Shown: piece by piece, positions 25,395-33,300 of the stretch | Numbering within the stretch: the first letter of the stretch is position 1 | Layout: each line of letters starts with the position of its first letter | Assembly: GCA_937127435.1 (NCBI GenBank) | Contig: CAKZLZ010000017.1 | Coordinates: 1-64,000, forward strand | DNA length: 64,000 nucleotides | Source: an uncultured Verrucomicrobiota bacterium | GTDB lineage: Bacteria > Verrucomicrobiota > Kiritimatiellia > SS1-B-03-39 > UBA6053 | Direction: 5' to 3' | Translations under genes and position numbers: made by a program | Notes under the pieces: generated by a model | Database searches by the model: none | The model's input: only the letters and a program-made list of their open reading frames with translations | What the model was told of the DNA's origin: nothing

Positions 25395-26183
25395 GACCCC
25401 GAGTTTCGACAGACGCAACGCTTTCAGCGTAGATTTTTACCTTTAAGAAATCCCGGGGTAGCTTCGTCCCTCAGCAACCCCGGGCTGAAAGGCGCAACGC
25501 TTTTGGCGTAGCATGAGAGTTGGGTTGCGATTTCTCGTGAAAGGTCATTCACCTGGTACACTGTAAAGCTTGTGTTTGCAATGTCCAGTGATTGCAATGA
25601 TCCATTGCCCAGGTACATGATGCCTTTGGTGTCAAAACCCGAGTTACGCCAACGGCGTTACGTCCTTCAGCCCAGGGTTGATCCGACGCAGGAGGATCTA
25701 CCCTGGGTCCCAACCCCAAAAACAACATCTACGCCAACGGCGTTGCGCCTGCCATTCATCCAAACCCCCAACAGACGCAACGCTTTTGGCGTAGAACACA
25801 CGGTGTGGCATATTCCCAGGGTAGGTTCGTGCCCTGTGGCCGCTGAGGCGTCCTTCCCTGACCGTCGCGAGCGACAGCTCGGGCAGGCGGGCAGACTCAC
25901 CACCCCCGGGCTGAAAGGCGTAACGCTTTTGGCGTAGCAGGGGGTTCGAAACCATAATTCATGTAAGTACCCCTTATCACCTCCAAGTTCAGTCTCAGCC
26001 GGGCGGAATCGGAATCAGCATCGAAAACAAAACCATCCCCTCCTCCCAAGATACGCCAACGGCGTTACGTCATTCAGCCCAGGGTTGATCCGACGCAGGA
26101 AGATCTACCCTGGGTCCCAACCCCAAAAACATCATCTACGCCAACGGCGTTACGCCTGCCATTCATCCAAACTCCAACAGGCT
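25395..26183. repeat. cluster of imperfect palindromic repeats
   Basis: No gene is supported in this 889-bp gap. It is packed with short inverted motifs: TACGCCAACGGCGTTACG, CAACGCTTTTGGCGTAG (at least four copies), CCCGGGCTGAAAGGCG and CCCAGGGTTGATCC...GGATCTACCCTGGG. A 122-bp block at 25645-25766 is repeated almost exactly at 26052-26172. Such arrays occur in PVC and Bacteroidota genomes. The ORFs across it read through repeats and are not convincing. Confidence 0.75.
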
Positions 26184-26201
26184 CCGCGCACATGTGTGCG
26201 G
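26184..26201. promoter_or_regulatory. palindromic operator candidate
   Basis: CCGC-G-CACATGTG-T-GCGG is an 18-bp palindrome with one mismatched pair, 81 bp before the LamG PEP-CTERM gene at 26283. Its core resembles the palindrome at 24451-24464 before the paralogue. Confidence 0.5.
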
Positions 26202-26282
26202 AACAGACGCATTGCTATCGATTACATATTTTCCTAAACTGAAAAAACAAAGAAAGTATGAACCTATAATCAGGAATACGCC

Positions 26283-27107
26283 ATGAACATATCTGCCCCC
26301 GTCATCAAAAAATGCATCTTGATCCCCCTCATCGCCTTGAGCGCTTCCATGAGTTCGGCGGCCCTGATCATCTATCACGAATTTGAAACAGAAACGGCAG
26401 GCGTTTTCACTGATACCGCAGGGAACTATGATGGCACTGGGGGTCAACTCGATACCGTCACCACAAAAATAGGTAGCGGTTCGGGTTCATTTGGTGGAGA
26501 CGCAGATCAAATCGACTTGGGGGTCACTGATAGCGATCTTACGGGGATATCCGGTTTCACGCTGTCTACCTGGATTCGCCCAACAAGTATCGCTTCCGGT
26601 CGACGGTATATCTTTGGCAATACGGAAGAAAACAAAGCCAGTATTATGTTCATGATAGACGGTAGCGAACTGACACTTGGCTTATATTCAGGAGGTACAT
26701 GGAATGGGAATCCCGATAACAATAACAGCCCTGGTGCTGGAATCGCTGCCAATACATGGACGCACGTTGCCTTGGTTTGGGATGGGGACTACGCTACATT
26801 CTATGTGGACGGGGCGACCCAGGCGGGTTGGACACATAATTTGGCCGATGGAACCATAGATCGACAAGGGAATGCCCCCACGCCAACGGCTGTGATCGGT
26901 GCAAATCATGTTTCTGGTAGTTCCTTTCTTGGCAACATCGACGACTTTGCCATTTGGGATGAAGCGCTCACCTCAACCCAGATCGAGGGCCTGGCCGACG
27001 AGAGCCTTACCCCCTTGACCGTGATCCCTGAACCCTCCGCCATTTTCCTGGCCCTGGGAGGCCTCCTGACCACGCTGCTCTTTTCGCGCCGACGGTCTTG
27101 TAAATAA
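26283..27107 (+). CDS. LamG-like PEP-CTERM protein, paralogue pair member 2
   Basis: 274 aa. Signal peptide ending SMSSA, LamG domain (LIIYHEFETETAGVFTDTAG; FTLSTWIRPTS; TWTHVALVWDGDYATFYVDG; NIDDFAIWDEALTSTQIEGL) and tag IPEPSAIFLALGGLLTTLLF-SRRRSCK. Closest relative is 24573-25394. A cytoplasmic GH36-like gene starts 25 bp downstream, so the two may share a transcript. Confidence 0.88.
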   Translation: MNISAPVIKKCILIPLIALSASMSSAALIIYHEFETETAGVFTDTAGNYDGTGGQLDTVTTKIGSGSGSFGGDADQIDLGVTDSDLTGISGFTLSTWIRPTSIASGRRYIFGNTEENKASIMFMIDGSELTLGLYSGGTWNGNPDNNNSPGAGIAANTWTHVALVWDGDYATFYVDGATQAGWTHNLADGTIDRQGNAPTPTAVIGANHVSGSSFLGNIDDFAIWDEALTSTQIEGLADESLTPLTVIPEPSAIFLALGGLLTTLLFSRRRSCK

Positions 27108-27132
27108 GAACCCGAAGTGATTGAACTGCCGG

Positions 27133-29118
27133 ATGCAAGCCCTTCCCACGCTCCATCATTCATTCGAAGCAGCTTCCGTCTCCACAGACCATAATCAACT
27201 CACGGTAAACACCGGCCGCATGCAGCGTGTGTGGCAGTGGACAGAGCGGGGGCTTGTTACCCGGGAAGTGACGGAACTTTCTTCCTCCCAAAGTTGGAAC
27301 AACGCAGCTGCGGATTGTGATTGGCAGTTGCCGGACGGCACTGAGGCTACCGGGGCGGAACTGATCCGTCTTGAAGCCCGGGTAGAAGACGATGAACGTT
27401 TCACACTTCCCCATATTTGCCTCTGTGCTGAAATTGATTATCCCGCCCAAGCCTTTACCCTGAAATGGACAGCCTGGATTTATCCCGGCGCTCCCGGTAT
27501 CCGCACCCAACTCGCGGCCAAATGCAAAGGGCCCGTACCTGAATCTGTCCACCGGCAACGGAGACCCTTTCCGGCCCGGAATGAACAGGTGGGCGTAGGG
27601 GAAAATCCGGAACGGCGCCGTTTCATCGGCTATTACAACGACACCCAGCGGCGCAATGACACCCATCAAAATTTGTTGAAAGAGGAAGTCATCGATCATC
27701 CATTACAGGGACCGGAATGGTGTGACTGGGCGAGTGCGGCCTGTGTCGAAAATGAGGCCGGCGGGATCGCTCTGGTCAAAGAATCCCACAAGTGTGTGAA
27801 TAAAACCGGTCATGATACCGGCGGGTTCATTTGTGACTCCACCGGCGGGCTTCGCTGTACCGGTTGGGGACTGCAGCCTGAAGAACTTTCAAGCGAACAA
27901 TTTACTGCCGGCTGGGCGACCTGGTGCATCCTGTGGTCGGGAGGAGATTTTGATCGTGAAATGGCATTCAAGACTTTCGACCGTCTTCGTTATCCCATTG
28001 ATCCTGAACGCGACATTTATATTCAGGCCAACACCTGGGGAAGCACCGAGCAAAGTAGCGATGCCCGGCGGGCGGCGGGGCAGGAGAGCGTGTTAAAGGA
28101 AATCGAATGCTGCGCTGAACTCGGAATCGACGTCTTGCAAATCGATGATGGCTGGCAGGTTTCCCCCGGAAATTCGAGTTGGGATCCTCAGGAAAACGGA
28201 TGGCATCCGCATCCGCAAAGTCACCCCGGCGGATGGAATCCCGTTCGCGAGGCTGCCAAAAAGCATGGGGTCAAACTTGGCCTCTGGGCAGCCGCAACCC
28301 CCATTCAGCTGGACGAACTAAAGGCTAATTATAGCGACGGCGGATTTGTACAGTACAAACTGGATTTTGCCAATCTGCGCAGCCGACAGGAACTGGATAC
28401 CCTGATGCAAAAGGTCCGCGAATTTATCCGCTGGACCGATCACAAAATCCGGGTGAACTGGGATGTCACCGAGAACGAACCCCGCTATGGATATTTCTTT
28501 GCCCGCGAATACGGATGCATTTTTCTGGAAAACCGGAAACCTGTCCGGCCCCTGACGGTCATTTACCGTCCCCACACCGTACTGCGTGATCTCTGGCAGG
28601 TGGCAAAATATTTGAATCCTCAGCGTTTCCAGTGTGTGATCCAAAACCTGGACCTCGTCAGTCGGGAATACAGTGATGCGCATCTGCATTCCCACGCCTA
28701 CTCCGTGGCCATCGCGCTGATGGGAATCCCCCTGTTTTTCCAAGAGACCAAATATTATAGTGAAGAAGCGAAAGCGGAAATTGCGTCCATGCTTCGTCTC
28801 TATAAAAAACAGCGGAATGCCATTTTCGGAGGAATCGTACATCCTCTGGGATCAAAACCCGACAATGCGTCCTGGACCGGATTTCAGTCGCATTTGCCGG
28901 ATGAAAAACGCGGCACATTGATGGTTTTCCGGGAACGCTGCAATGCGGACTCTGAAGCGACCCTTCCATTGGGGTGGGTGTCAGATTGTAAGATTGAAGT
29001 GACGGACCTTGTTGGTCAATCTACGGAAATAAAATCCGTGGGACCGGACGGAAGCGTCTCTTTCCATATGGATCAGGCCCCAGGATTTTTGTTTTTGAAT
29101 TATTCGATTTCAGAATAA
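27133..29118 (+). CDS. GH36-like (clan GH-D) glycosidase, cytoplasmic type
   Basis: 661 aa from the ATG at 27133. GH36 enzymes are retaining alpha-galactosidases and relatives with an N-terminal beta-sandwich and a TIM barrel. Here the barrel begins near residue 290 (DIYIQANTWGSTEQ). VLQIDDGWQ (334-342) is the family signature, and FVQYKLDFANL includes K409-L-D411, D411 being the likely nucleophile. The acid/base residue is not obvious. No signal peptide. It follows a LamG PEP-CTERM gene and precedes another glycosidase, consistent with a catabolic cluster. Substrate unknown. Confidence 0.75.
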   Translation: MQALPTLHHSFEAASVSTDHNQLTVNTGRMQRVWQWTERGLVTREVTELSSSQSWNNAAADCDWQLPDGTEATGAELIRLEARVEDDERFTLPHICLCAEIDYPAQAFTLKWTAWIYPGAPGIRTQLAAKCKGPVPESVHRQRRPFPARNEQVGVGENPERRRFIGYYNDTQRRNDTHQNLLKEEVIDHPLQGPEWCDWASAACVENEAGGIALVKESHKCVNKTGHDTGGFICDSTGGLRCTGWGLQPEELSSEQFTAGWATWCILWSGGDFDREMAFKTFDRLRYPIDPERDIYIQANTWGSTEQSSDARRAAGQESVLKEIECCAELGIDVLQIDDGWQVSPGNSSWDPQENGWHPHPQSHPGGWNPVREAAKKHGVKLGLWAAATPIQLDELKANYSDGGFVQYKLDFANLRSRQELDTLMQKVREFIRWTDHKIRVNWDVTENEPRYGYFFAREYGCIFLENRKPVRPLTVIYRPHTVLRDLWQVAKYLNPQRFQCVIQNLDLVSREYSDAHLHSHAYSVAIALMGIPLFFQETKYYSEEAKAEIASMLRLYKKQRNAIFGGIVHPLGSKPDNASWTGFQSHLPDEKRGTLMVFRERCNADSEATLPLGWVSDCKIEVTDLVGQSTEIKSVGPDGSVSFHMDQAPGFLFLNYSISE

Positions 29119-29512
29119 AAAAATTTCCGCATAAAGTATGAGTGCTGTAAGCACGACGCTCTCACTGCATGATAAAACCTGCACCTAGCTCATAAACAAA
29201 ATAAACCCGATCAACACCCGCCAGTGAGAGAGCCGTGCTTTCAGCACTCCGGATCCTCTCCGTTAACAGATACCAGCCCTTACGGACTGGCCTTTGGAGA
29301 GCCATCCCTTCGGGATTGAAAAGGCATGGTCGTCGAAAATGAAAACAGGTATTATTCAACAGCCTGGCAACCCCCACAGGGTTGATTTTCCGTTTCGATA
29401 GATTACTTTCAGACATAACGCCGTTGGCGTTAATTTTTAAAAATAGAGGGTTAAAACCCAATCTCAAGATTTAGTACCCCGTCCAACGAAGTAAATACCT
29501 CTAATACCTGAT
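29119..29512. repeat. noncoding stretch with a long inverted repeat and small hairpins
   Basis: 27-bp arms (29141-29167, starting AGTGCTGTAAGCACG, and 29222-29248) form an inverted repeat with about four mismatches around a 54-bp spacer. Further small palindromes follow: CAGCCCTTACGGACTGG, CATCCCTTCGGGATTG, AACCCCCACAGGGTTGA and AACGCCGTTGGCGTTAA. No gene is seen. It resembles other palindrome-rich gaps in the window. Confidence 0.6.
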
Positions 29513-30793
29513 ATGGAATACCATCACTCACCACTACATCTTGGTGCGACAGAACTTTCTGATGCCCGGGGTACCCTTTGTTTGGAGGAGCTCCCGGACC
29601 CAAGGCCCGCGTGTCCGGTTCGGCTCAAAGAAACCACGCCACTGATAGGGCGTTTATGGAGAATTGCGCTCTCAGACATTGAAACGAACCGGATCGAAGC
29701 GGAGGGGATCACCTATTTCGGAGCCGGATCCCAATTCGGTCCGATGGTCTACACCCGGGACATAAGTTTTTCGGGAATACTGGCTCTCAATGATCTTTAT
29801 CCTGACACTGTGCTCTCCAGCATCAAGCACACGCGGAAACTCAGAAGCGAACTCGGGTTCAGGGTTTCCAAAGGCTATTGCATTGATGAAATTGATGTAC
29901 CCTGGGCCGAGGAAGATCTCGGCGAATCCGATTACAAAAAAAAATACCATACCAATTCCTACACCCGCAGAACGGACGATGTGATTTGGATCTGGTGTGT
30001 GTGGGACCTGTTCAAAAAACAGAACCAAATCGCGGACTGGGATTGGCTCTATCGCTGCGGTCTTGAATTTTTCTCAAATTTTTACCAGCCCTTCTACGAT
30101 GCGTCCGACGGACTCTATTTTGGTCAGGCCTCTTTTATTGATATTCATTTTCCGGACCACAAAACCACCGGGTATCCTCAGGACTGGACGGTTGAAGATT
30201 GCGTGCTGATCAAAAGCCTGTCCACCAACTGCCTGTACGTGATGGGGCTTCATGCCATGGCCGAGACCGCCCAACGTCTGGGAAAACCTGAAGACGCAAA
30301 AGGTTGGCAGGCGCAATGTGAGTCCCTCAAGCAGGCCATCCGCAAAGAACTCCGGTTCGCAGACGGCAGCTTCAGCTATTGCAAAGACCGGAAGGGGGAG
30401 CTGCAAAACCGGCGCGAAGCTTTGGGATCCGCGCTGGCAGTCATTAGCGGGGTGGTCGAAGGGGAAGACGCCCGGCGTGCGCTTGGCGGTTATCCGGTCA
30501 GCGATGGAGGCGTCCCGCTTTTCCATCCCTTTTTCGAGTGGAACGGGTGGTATCACAACCACAGTTCCTGGCCTTTTGTGGACACCTTTTTTCTCAAGGC
30601 ACTCGAACAATCCGACGGGGTTGACCGCAGTGCGCAAAATGCTGCGTTGCTTGGCCGAACCTGTGTGGAGGATGGCACCTTTCATGAGGTGACTGATTAT
30701 CGAACCCGGGAAGTGAAAGGATCGGGCAGTCAGCTTTGGACTGCAGCCTCATTTGTCGACGTTTGTCGCAGGGCAGGATTGCTTCGTGCTTAG
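29513..30793 (+). CDS. (alpha/alpha)6-type glycosidase-like protein
   Basis: 426 aa, no signal peptide. Helical repeats with aromatic and acidic clusters (TRRTDDVIWIWCVWDLFKK; YDASDGLYFGQASFID; FHPFFEWNGWYHNHSSWPFVDTFFLKAL; GSGSQLWTAASFVDVCRRAGLL) look like a six-hairpin glycosidase of the GH63/GH37/MGH1-like type. The exact family is uncertain. It lies 394 bp after the GH36-like gene in the same direction. Its last ~70 codons are duplicated at 32283-32493, together with the neighbouring pseudopilin gene. Confidence 0.65.
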   Translation: MEYHHSPLHLGATELSDARGTLCLEELPDPRPACPVRLKETTPLIGRLWRIALSDIETNRIEAEGITYFGAGSQFGPMVYTRDISFSGILALNDLYPDTVLSSIKHTRKLRSELGFRVSKGYCIDEIDVPWAEEDLGESDYKKKYHTNSYTRRTDDVIWIWCVWDLFKKQNQIADWDWLYRCGLEFFSNFYQPFYDASDGLYFGQASFIDIHFPDHKTTGYPQDWTVEDCVLIKSLSTNCLYVMGLHAMAETAQRLGKPEDAKGWQAQCESLKQAIRKELRFADGSFSYCKDRKGELQNRREALGSALAVISGVVEGEDARRALGGYPVSDGGVPLFHPFFEWNGWYHNHSSWPFVDTFFLKALEQSDGVDRSAQNAALLGRTCVEDGTFHEVTDYRTREVKGSGSQLWTAASFVDVCRRAGLLRA

Positions 30794-30811
30794 ACCACAG
30801 AGAGGCTGCGC

Positions 30812-31232
30812 TTATTTCGTTACAGGTTTTTCGTGGATATAATAGTTCCGGCCACCGCTCTTGTAGACCAGATGATCAGGGAAGCCTGCATTGCAATTGA
30901 CCCGGATGACGCGTCCGTCGGCATAGCCCAAATGTCCTCCTGACTCTTTATAGGTGCCTCATATTCGCGTAAACGCTTGGGAAGAATCCTCTGAAGATGG
31001 AACTTCGAACGTTCCCCGGAAACAGTGGTTGCGTTTGGAGTTACGAGTTCAGGCGGTTCGACGGAAGGCCTTCAGGCTTCCGGTTTCAGAACCCAAGTTT
31101 CGCCATCTTTTTCCCATGGGACATATCCGAAAAAATAGGCATCCTTATCCGTTAAATTATTTTTATAAAAATCTGAATAGCGGATGGCCCAATCCCCATC
31201 CCAGGGCCAGCTGTTGCTGTTGGGAGTTGTGG
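30812..31232 (-). pseudogene. decayed pseudopilin copy
   Basis: Homologous to the intact pseudopilin at 32512-33282. From the stop at 30812 it matches almost base for base for about 140 bp, though the signature DGHVSWVN has become DGRVIRVN. It then loses about 105 bp, contains a dispersed repeat (30966-31094) in place of about 25 bp, loses a second segment after CATATCCGAA, and ends at 31232 where the match to codons near SNSWPWDGDWAIRYSDFYKN stops. The N-terminal prepilin signal is gone, so it cannot encode a functional pilin. Confidence 0.88.
30966..31094 (+). repeat. dispersed repeat, family C copy 1 (inside pseudogene)
   Basis: Begins CGCGTAAACGCTTGGG and ends GCTTCCGGTTTCAGAACCC. Related copies lie at 47491-47635 (inverted) and 54199-54352. 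Shared blocks include CTGAAGATGGAAC and TTCAGGCGGTTC. It interrupts the decayed pseudopilin gene, so it arrived after, or during, the duplication. Confidence 0.65.
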
Positions 31233-31340
31233 AATGAACCCTATTTCTGCAAACCATTGCGCTTCCCCGTATATGAATTCCGCATGAATGTGAAAGAATA
31301 TCCTATGGCTTTTATTCCTCTGTCTTTGTAAGATTATCTT

Positions 31341-32075
31341 ATGAAAAACGCTCCCCCCCTCCCAAACAGCAGGAAGGCTTTTACCCTCATAGAAATGCTG
31401 GTGGTCATTGCGATTATTGCACTTCTCAGCACCTTCATTTCTTCGGCAACCAGTAAAGCGATGGATAAATCACGCAGGGTCGGCTGTGCAAATAACCTTC
31501 ACTCCTTATGCCAAGGCTTAATTGCGTACGCTGCGGATCACGATGGCGACTTTCCTCCCCACCAATCCAGTAGCAACAGCTGGCCTTTTGCTGGAGAATG
31601 GGCGGTGTCGAACAGTAATTTTTTAGAAGATTATGTAAGCGACAGCCGTTTCTATTTTTGCCCGACTGATTTGCGAAACAAACCACAAACGGAAGGGGCA
31701 GAATGTCAGCCCTTTTTTCCCAATAGAGCTTCTGGTGCCTGGCGGACAAATATCTCCTACACCTACTTCTGCGGAAAGAGTTCATCAGGCGGCGCCAATG
31801 GACGCGGAGGACCTGAAAATTTATGGGACCTTCTCGGTTCATCCTCCTGTACCATGGTAGCGGACTTGATGAAATTAGGTGGATCTATTCCTGAAATGAG
31901 TGCAACGCCCAGCTCCGCCTGGAATCATCGGGGAAGTACTTTTTCGAAATCAGGCGGAAACCTCGGATATGCAGATGGCCACGTCGCCTGGATCACCCTG
32001 GGGAGTGAAATTTCTGATGGCTTTGTGAACAAAAGCGGGGGCCGCTATTATATCAATCAACAACCGGATGAATAA
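31341..32075 (+). CDS. pseudopilin / type II secretion major-pilin-like protein
   Basis: 244 aa. A short basic leader, then the prepilin cleavage site A-FTLIEMLVVIAIIALLS (14-31), with Ala rather than Gly before Phe, and a hydrophobic N-terminal helix. The globular domain ends in GGNLGYADGHVAWITLGSE, the PVC-type pseudopilin signature akin to DUF1559 proteins. Paralogues are at 32512-33282 and 56605-57363. No secretion ATPase or prepilin peptidase is nearby, so it would rely on machinery encoded elsewhere. It lies inside the duplicated region, between the decayed and intact copies of another pilin. Confidence 0.85.
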   Translation: MKNAPPLPNSRKAFTLIEMLVVIAIIALLSTFISSATSKAMDKSRRVGCANNLHSLCQGLIAYAADHDGDFPPHQSSSNSWPFAGEWAVSNSNFLEDYVSDSRFYFCPTDLRNKPQTEGAECQPFFPNRASGAWRTNISYTYFCGKSSSGGANGRGGPENLWDLLGSSSCTMVADLMKLGGSIPEMSATPSSAWNHRGSTFSKSGGNLGYADGHVAWITLGSEISDGFVNKSGGRYYINQQPDE

Positions 32076-32256
32076 TCCGCGAAAGCATTAGGCGGGCACA
32101 TTCAGGGTTCAATGAAGGGACGCTTGTCATACCGACACCCAACCTTTCCTCATCGTACTCCTGCTCCTAATCATAATCGGTAAAGAGTCCAAGTTAAGTT
32201 ATTTTCGATTAAGAGTAAGAGTAGGATAATCGTTCAGAGAGATGCCTGTTGTAGGC

Positions 32257-32282
32257 AAAAAAACGCAGGGGAGGCCCTGCGC
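32257..32282 (-). terminator. hairpin terminator-like remnant
   Basis: AAAAAAACGCAGGGGAGGCC followed by CTGCGC; on the minus strand it is a GC stem ending in a T-run, like the terminators at 35737-35771 and 37134-37169. It abuts the truncated glycosidase fragment, so it marks one boundary of the duplication. It could end transcripts from the pilin gene at 32512. Confidence 0.55.
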
Positions 32283-32493
32283 GCCCTTTGTGGACATCTT
32301 TTTCGAACAATCCGACGGGGTTGACCGCAGTGCGCAAAATGCTGCGTTGCTTGGTCGAACCTGTGTGGAGGATGGCACCTTTCATGAGGTGACAGATGAT
32401 CGAACCCGGGAAGTGAAAGGATCGGGCAGTCAGCTTTGGACTGCCGCCTCATTTGTCGACGTTTGCCGCAGGGCAGGATTGCTTCGTGCTTAG
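32283..32493 (+). pseudogene. C-terminal fragment of the (alpha/alpha)6-type glycosidase
   Basis: About 70 codons, almost identical to the end of 29513-30793 (from PFVDxFF through GVDRSAQNAALLGRTCVEDG to the same stop). It has a small internal deletion and lacks the rest of the gene. It sits immediately before the intact pseudopilin copy, in the same arrangement as the parent gene and the decayed copy. Confidence 0.88.
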
Positions 32494-32511
32494 ACCACAG
32501 AGAGGCTGCGC

Positions 32512-33282
32512 TTATTTCGTTACAGGTTTTTCGTGGATATAATAGTTCCGGCCACCGCTCTTGTAGACCAGATGATCAGGGAAGCCTGCATTGCAATTGA
32601 CCCAGCTGACGTGTCCGTCGGCATAGCCCAAATGTCCTCCCGATTCTTTATAGGTGCCTCCCTGGTGGTTCCAATCTCTGCCCGGAGTGGCGCTCAAAGA
32701 AGGGAGTGAACTTCCCAGTTTCATTACATCCGCAATCATGGTGGATTGACTGGGGGAGAAAACCTGGGTCATATTCGCGTAACCATTGCGGCCGTTTTTA
32801 TAATTGGTTTCGCCATCTTTATCCCATTGGTCATATCCGAAGAAATACGCGTAAGAGGTGTTCACCCGCCAGGCGTTGGAGGCTTTGGAGGGGAAAACAG
32901 GATAGCATTCAGCCCCTTCGTTGATGATTTCATTTTTCAAAGCGGTGGGACAAAAATAGGCATCCCTGTCCGGTAAATAATTTTTATAAAAATCCGAATA
33001 GCGGATGGCCCAATCCCCATCCCAGGGCCAGCTGTTGCTGTTGGGAGCTGTGGGAGGAAAAAAGCCTTCGTGTTCGTTTGCGTAGCTTAACAGACTTTGG
33101 GTCAGCGCCCGGATATTACTGGAGCATTGTGACCGCCGGGCATTTTCCATTGCCCGGCCGGCAACGGGTGCAAGCAGGGTCATCAAAAGTGCAATGATGG
33201 CGATGACCACCAGCATTTCAATCAGAGTAAAAGCCCTGCGTTGGGACAAGGGGAAAGGGGAATGTGCAGTTGAGGGTTTCAT
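32512..33282 (-). CDS. pseudopilin / type II secretion major-pilin-like protein
   Basis: 256 aa. Prepilin signal RR-A-FTLIEMLVVIAIIALLMT (14-34) and C-terminal GGHLGYADGHVSWVNCNAGF. It ends HEKPVTK. The gene starts 18 bp after the stop of the secreted GH-A glycosidase (33301-35538), suggesting an operon. This copy is intact, while the copy next to the full-length glycosidase (30812-31232) has decayed. Conserved middle motifs (FFPPTAPNSNSWPWDGDWAIRY; DAYFCPTAL) are shared with the other two pilins. Confidence 0.87.
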   Translation of the reverse strand: MKPSTAHSPFPLSQRRAFTLIEMLVVIAIIALLMTLLAPVAGRAMENARRSQCSSNIRALTQSLLSYANEHEGFFPPTAPNSNSWPWDGDWAIRYSDFYKNYLPDRDAYFCPTALKNEIINEGAECYPVFPSKASNAWRVNTSYAYFFGYDQWDKDGETNYKNGRNGYANMTQVFSPSQSTMIADVMKLGSSLPSLSATPGRDWNHQGGTYKESGGHLGYADGHVSWVNCNAGFPDHLVYKSGGRNYYIHEKPVTK

Positions 33283-33300
33283 GGTCGTCCATCCTTCGGG

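Noticed and set aside
25572..25937. ORFs in the palindrome cluster between LamG genes
   Set aside because: They read through repeated palindromes and have no conserved domain.
32242..32493. 83-aa ORF as an independent gene
   Set aside because: It is the in-frame C-terminal fragment of the duplicated glycosidase, lacking any start signal of its own.
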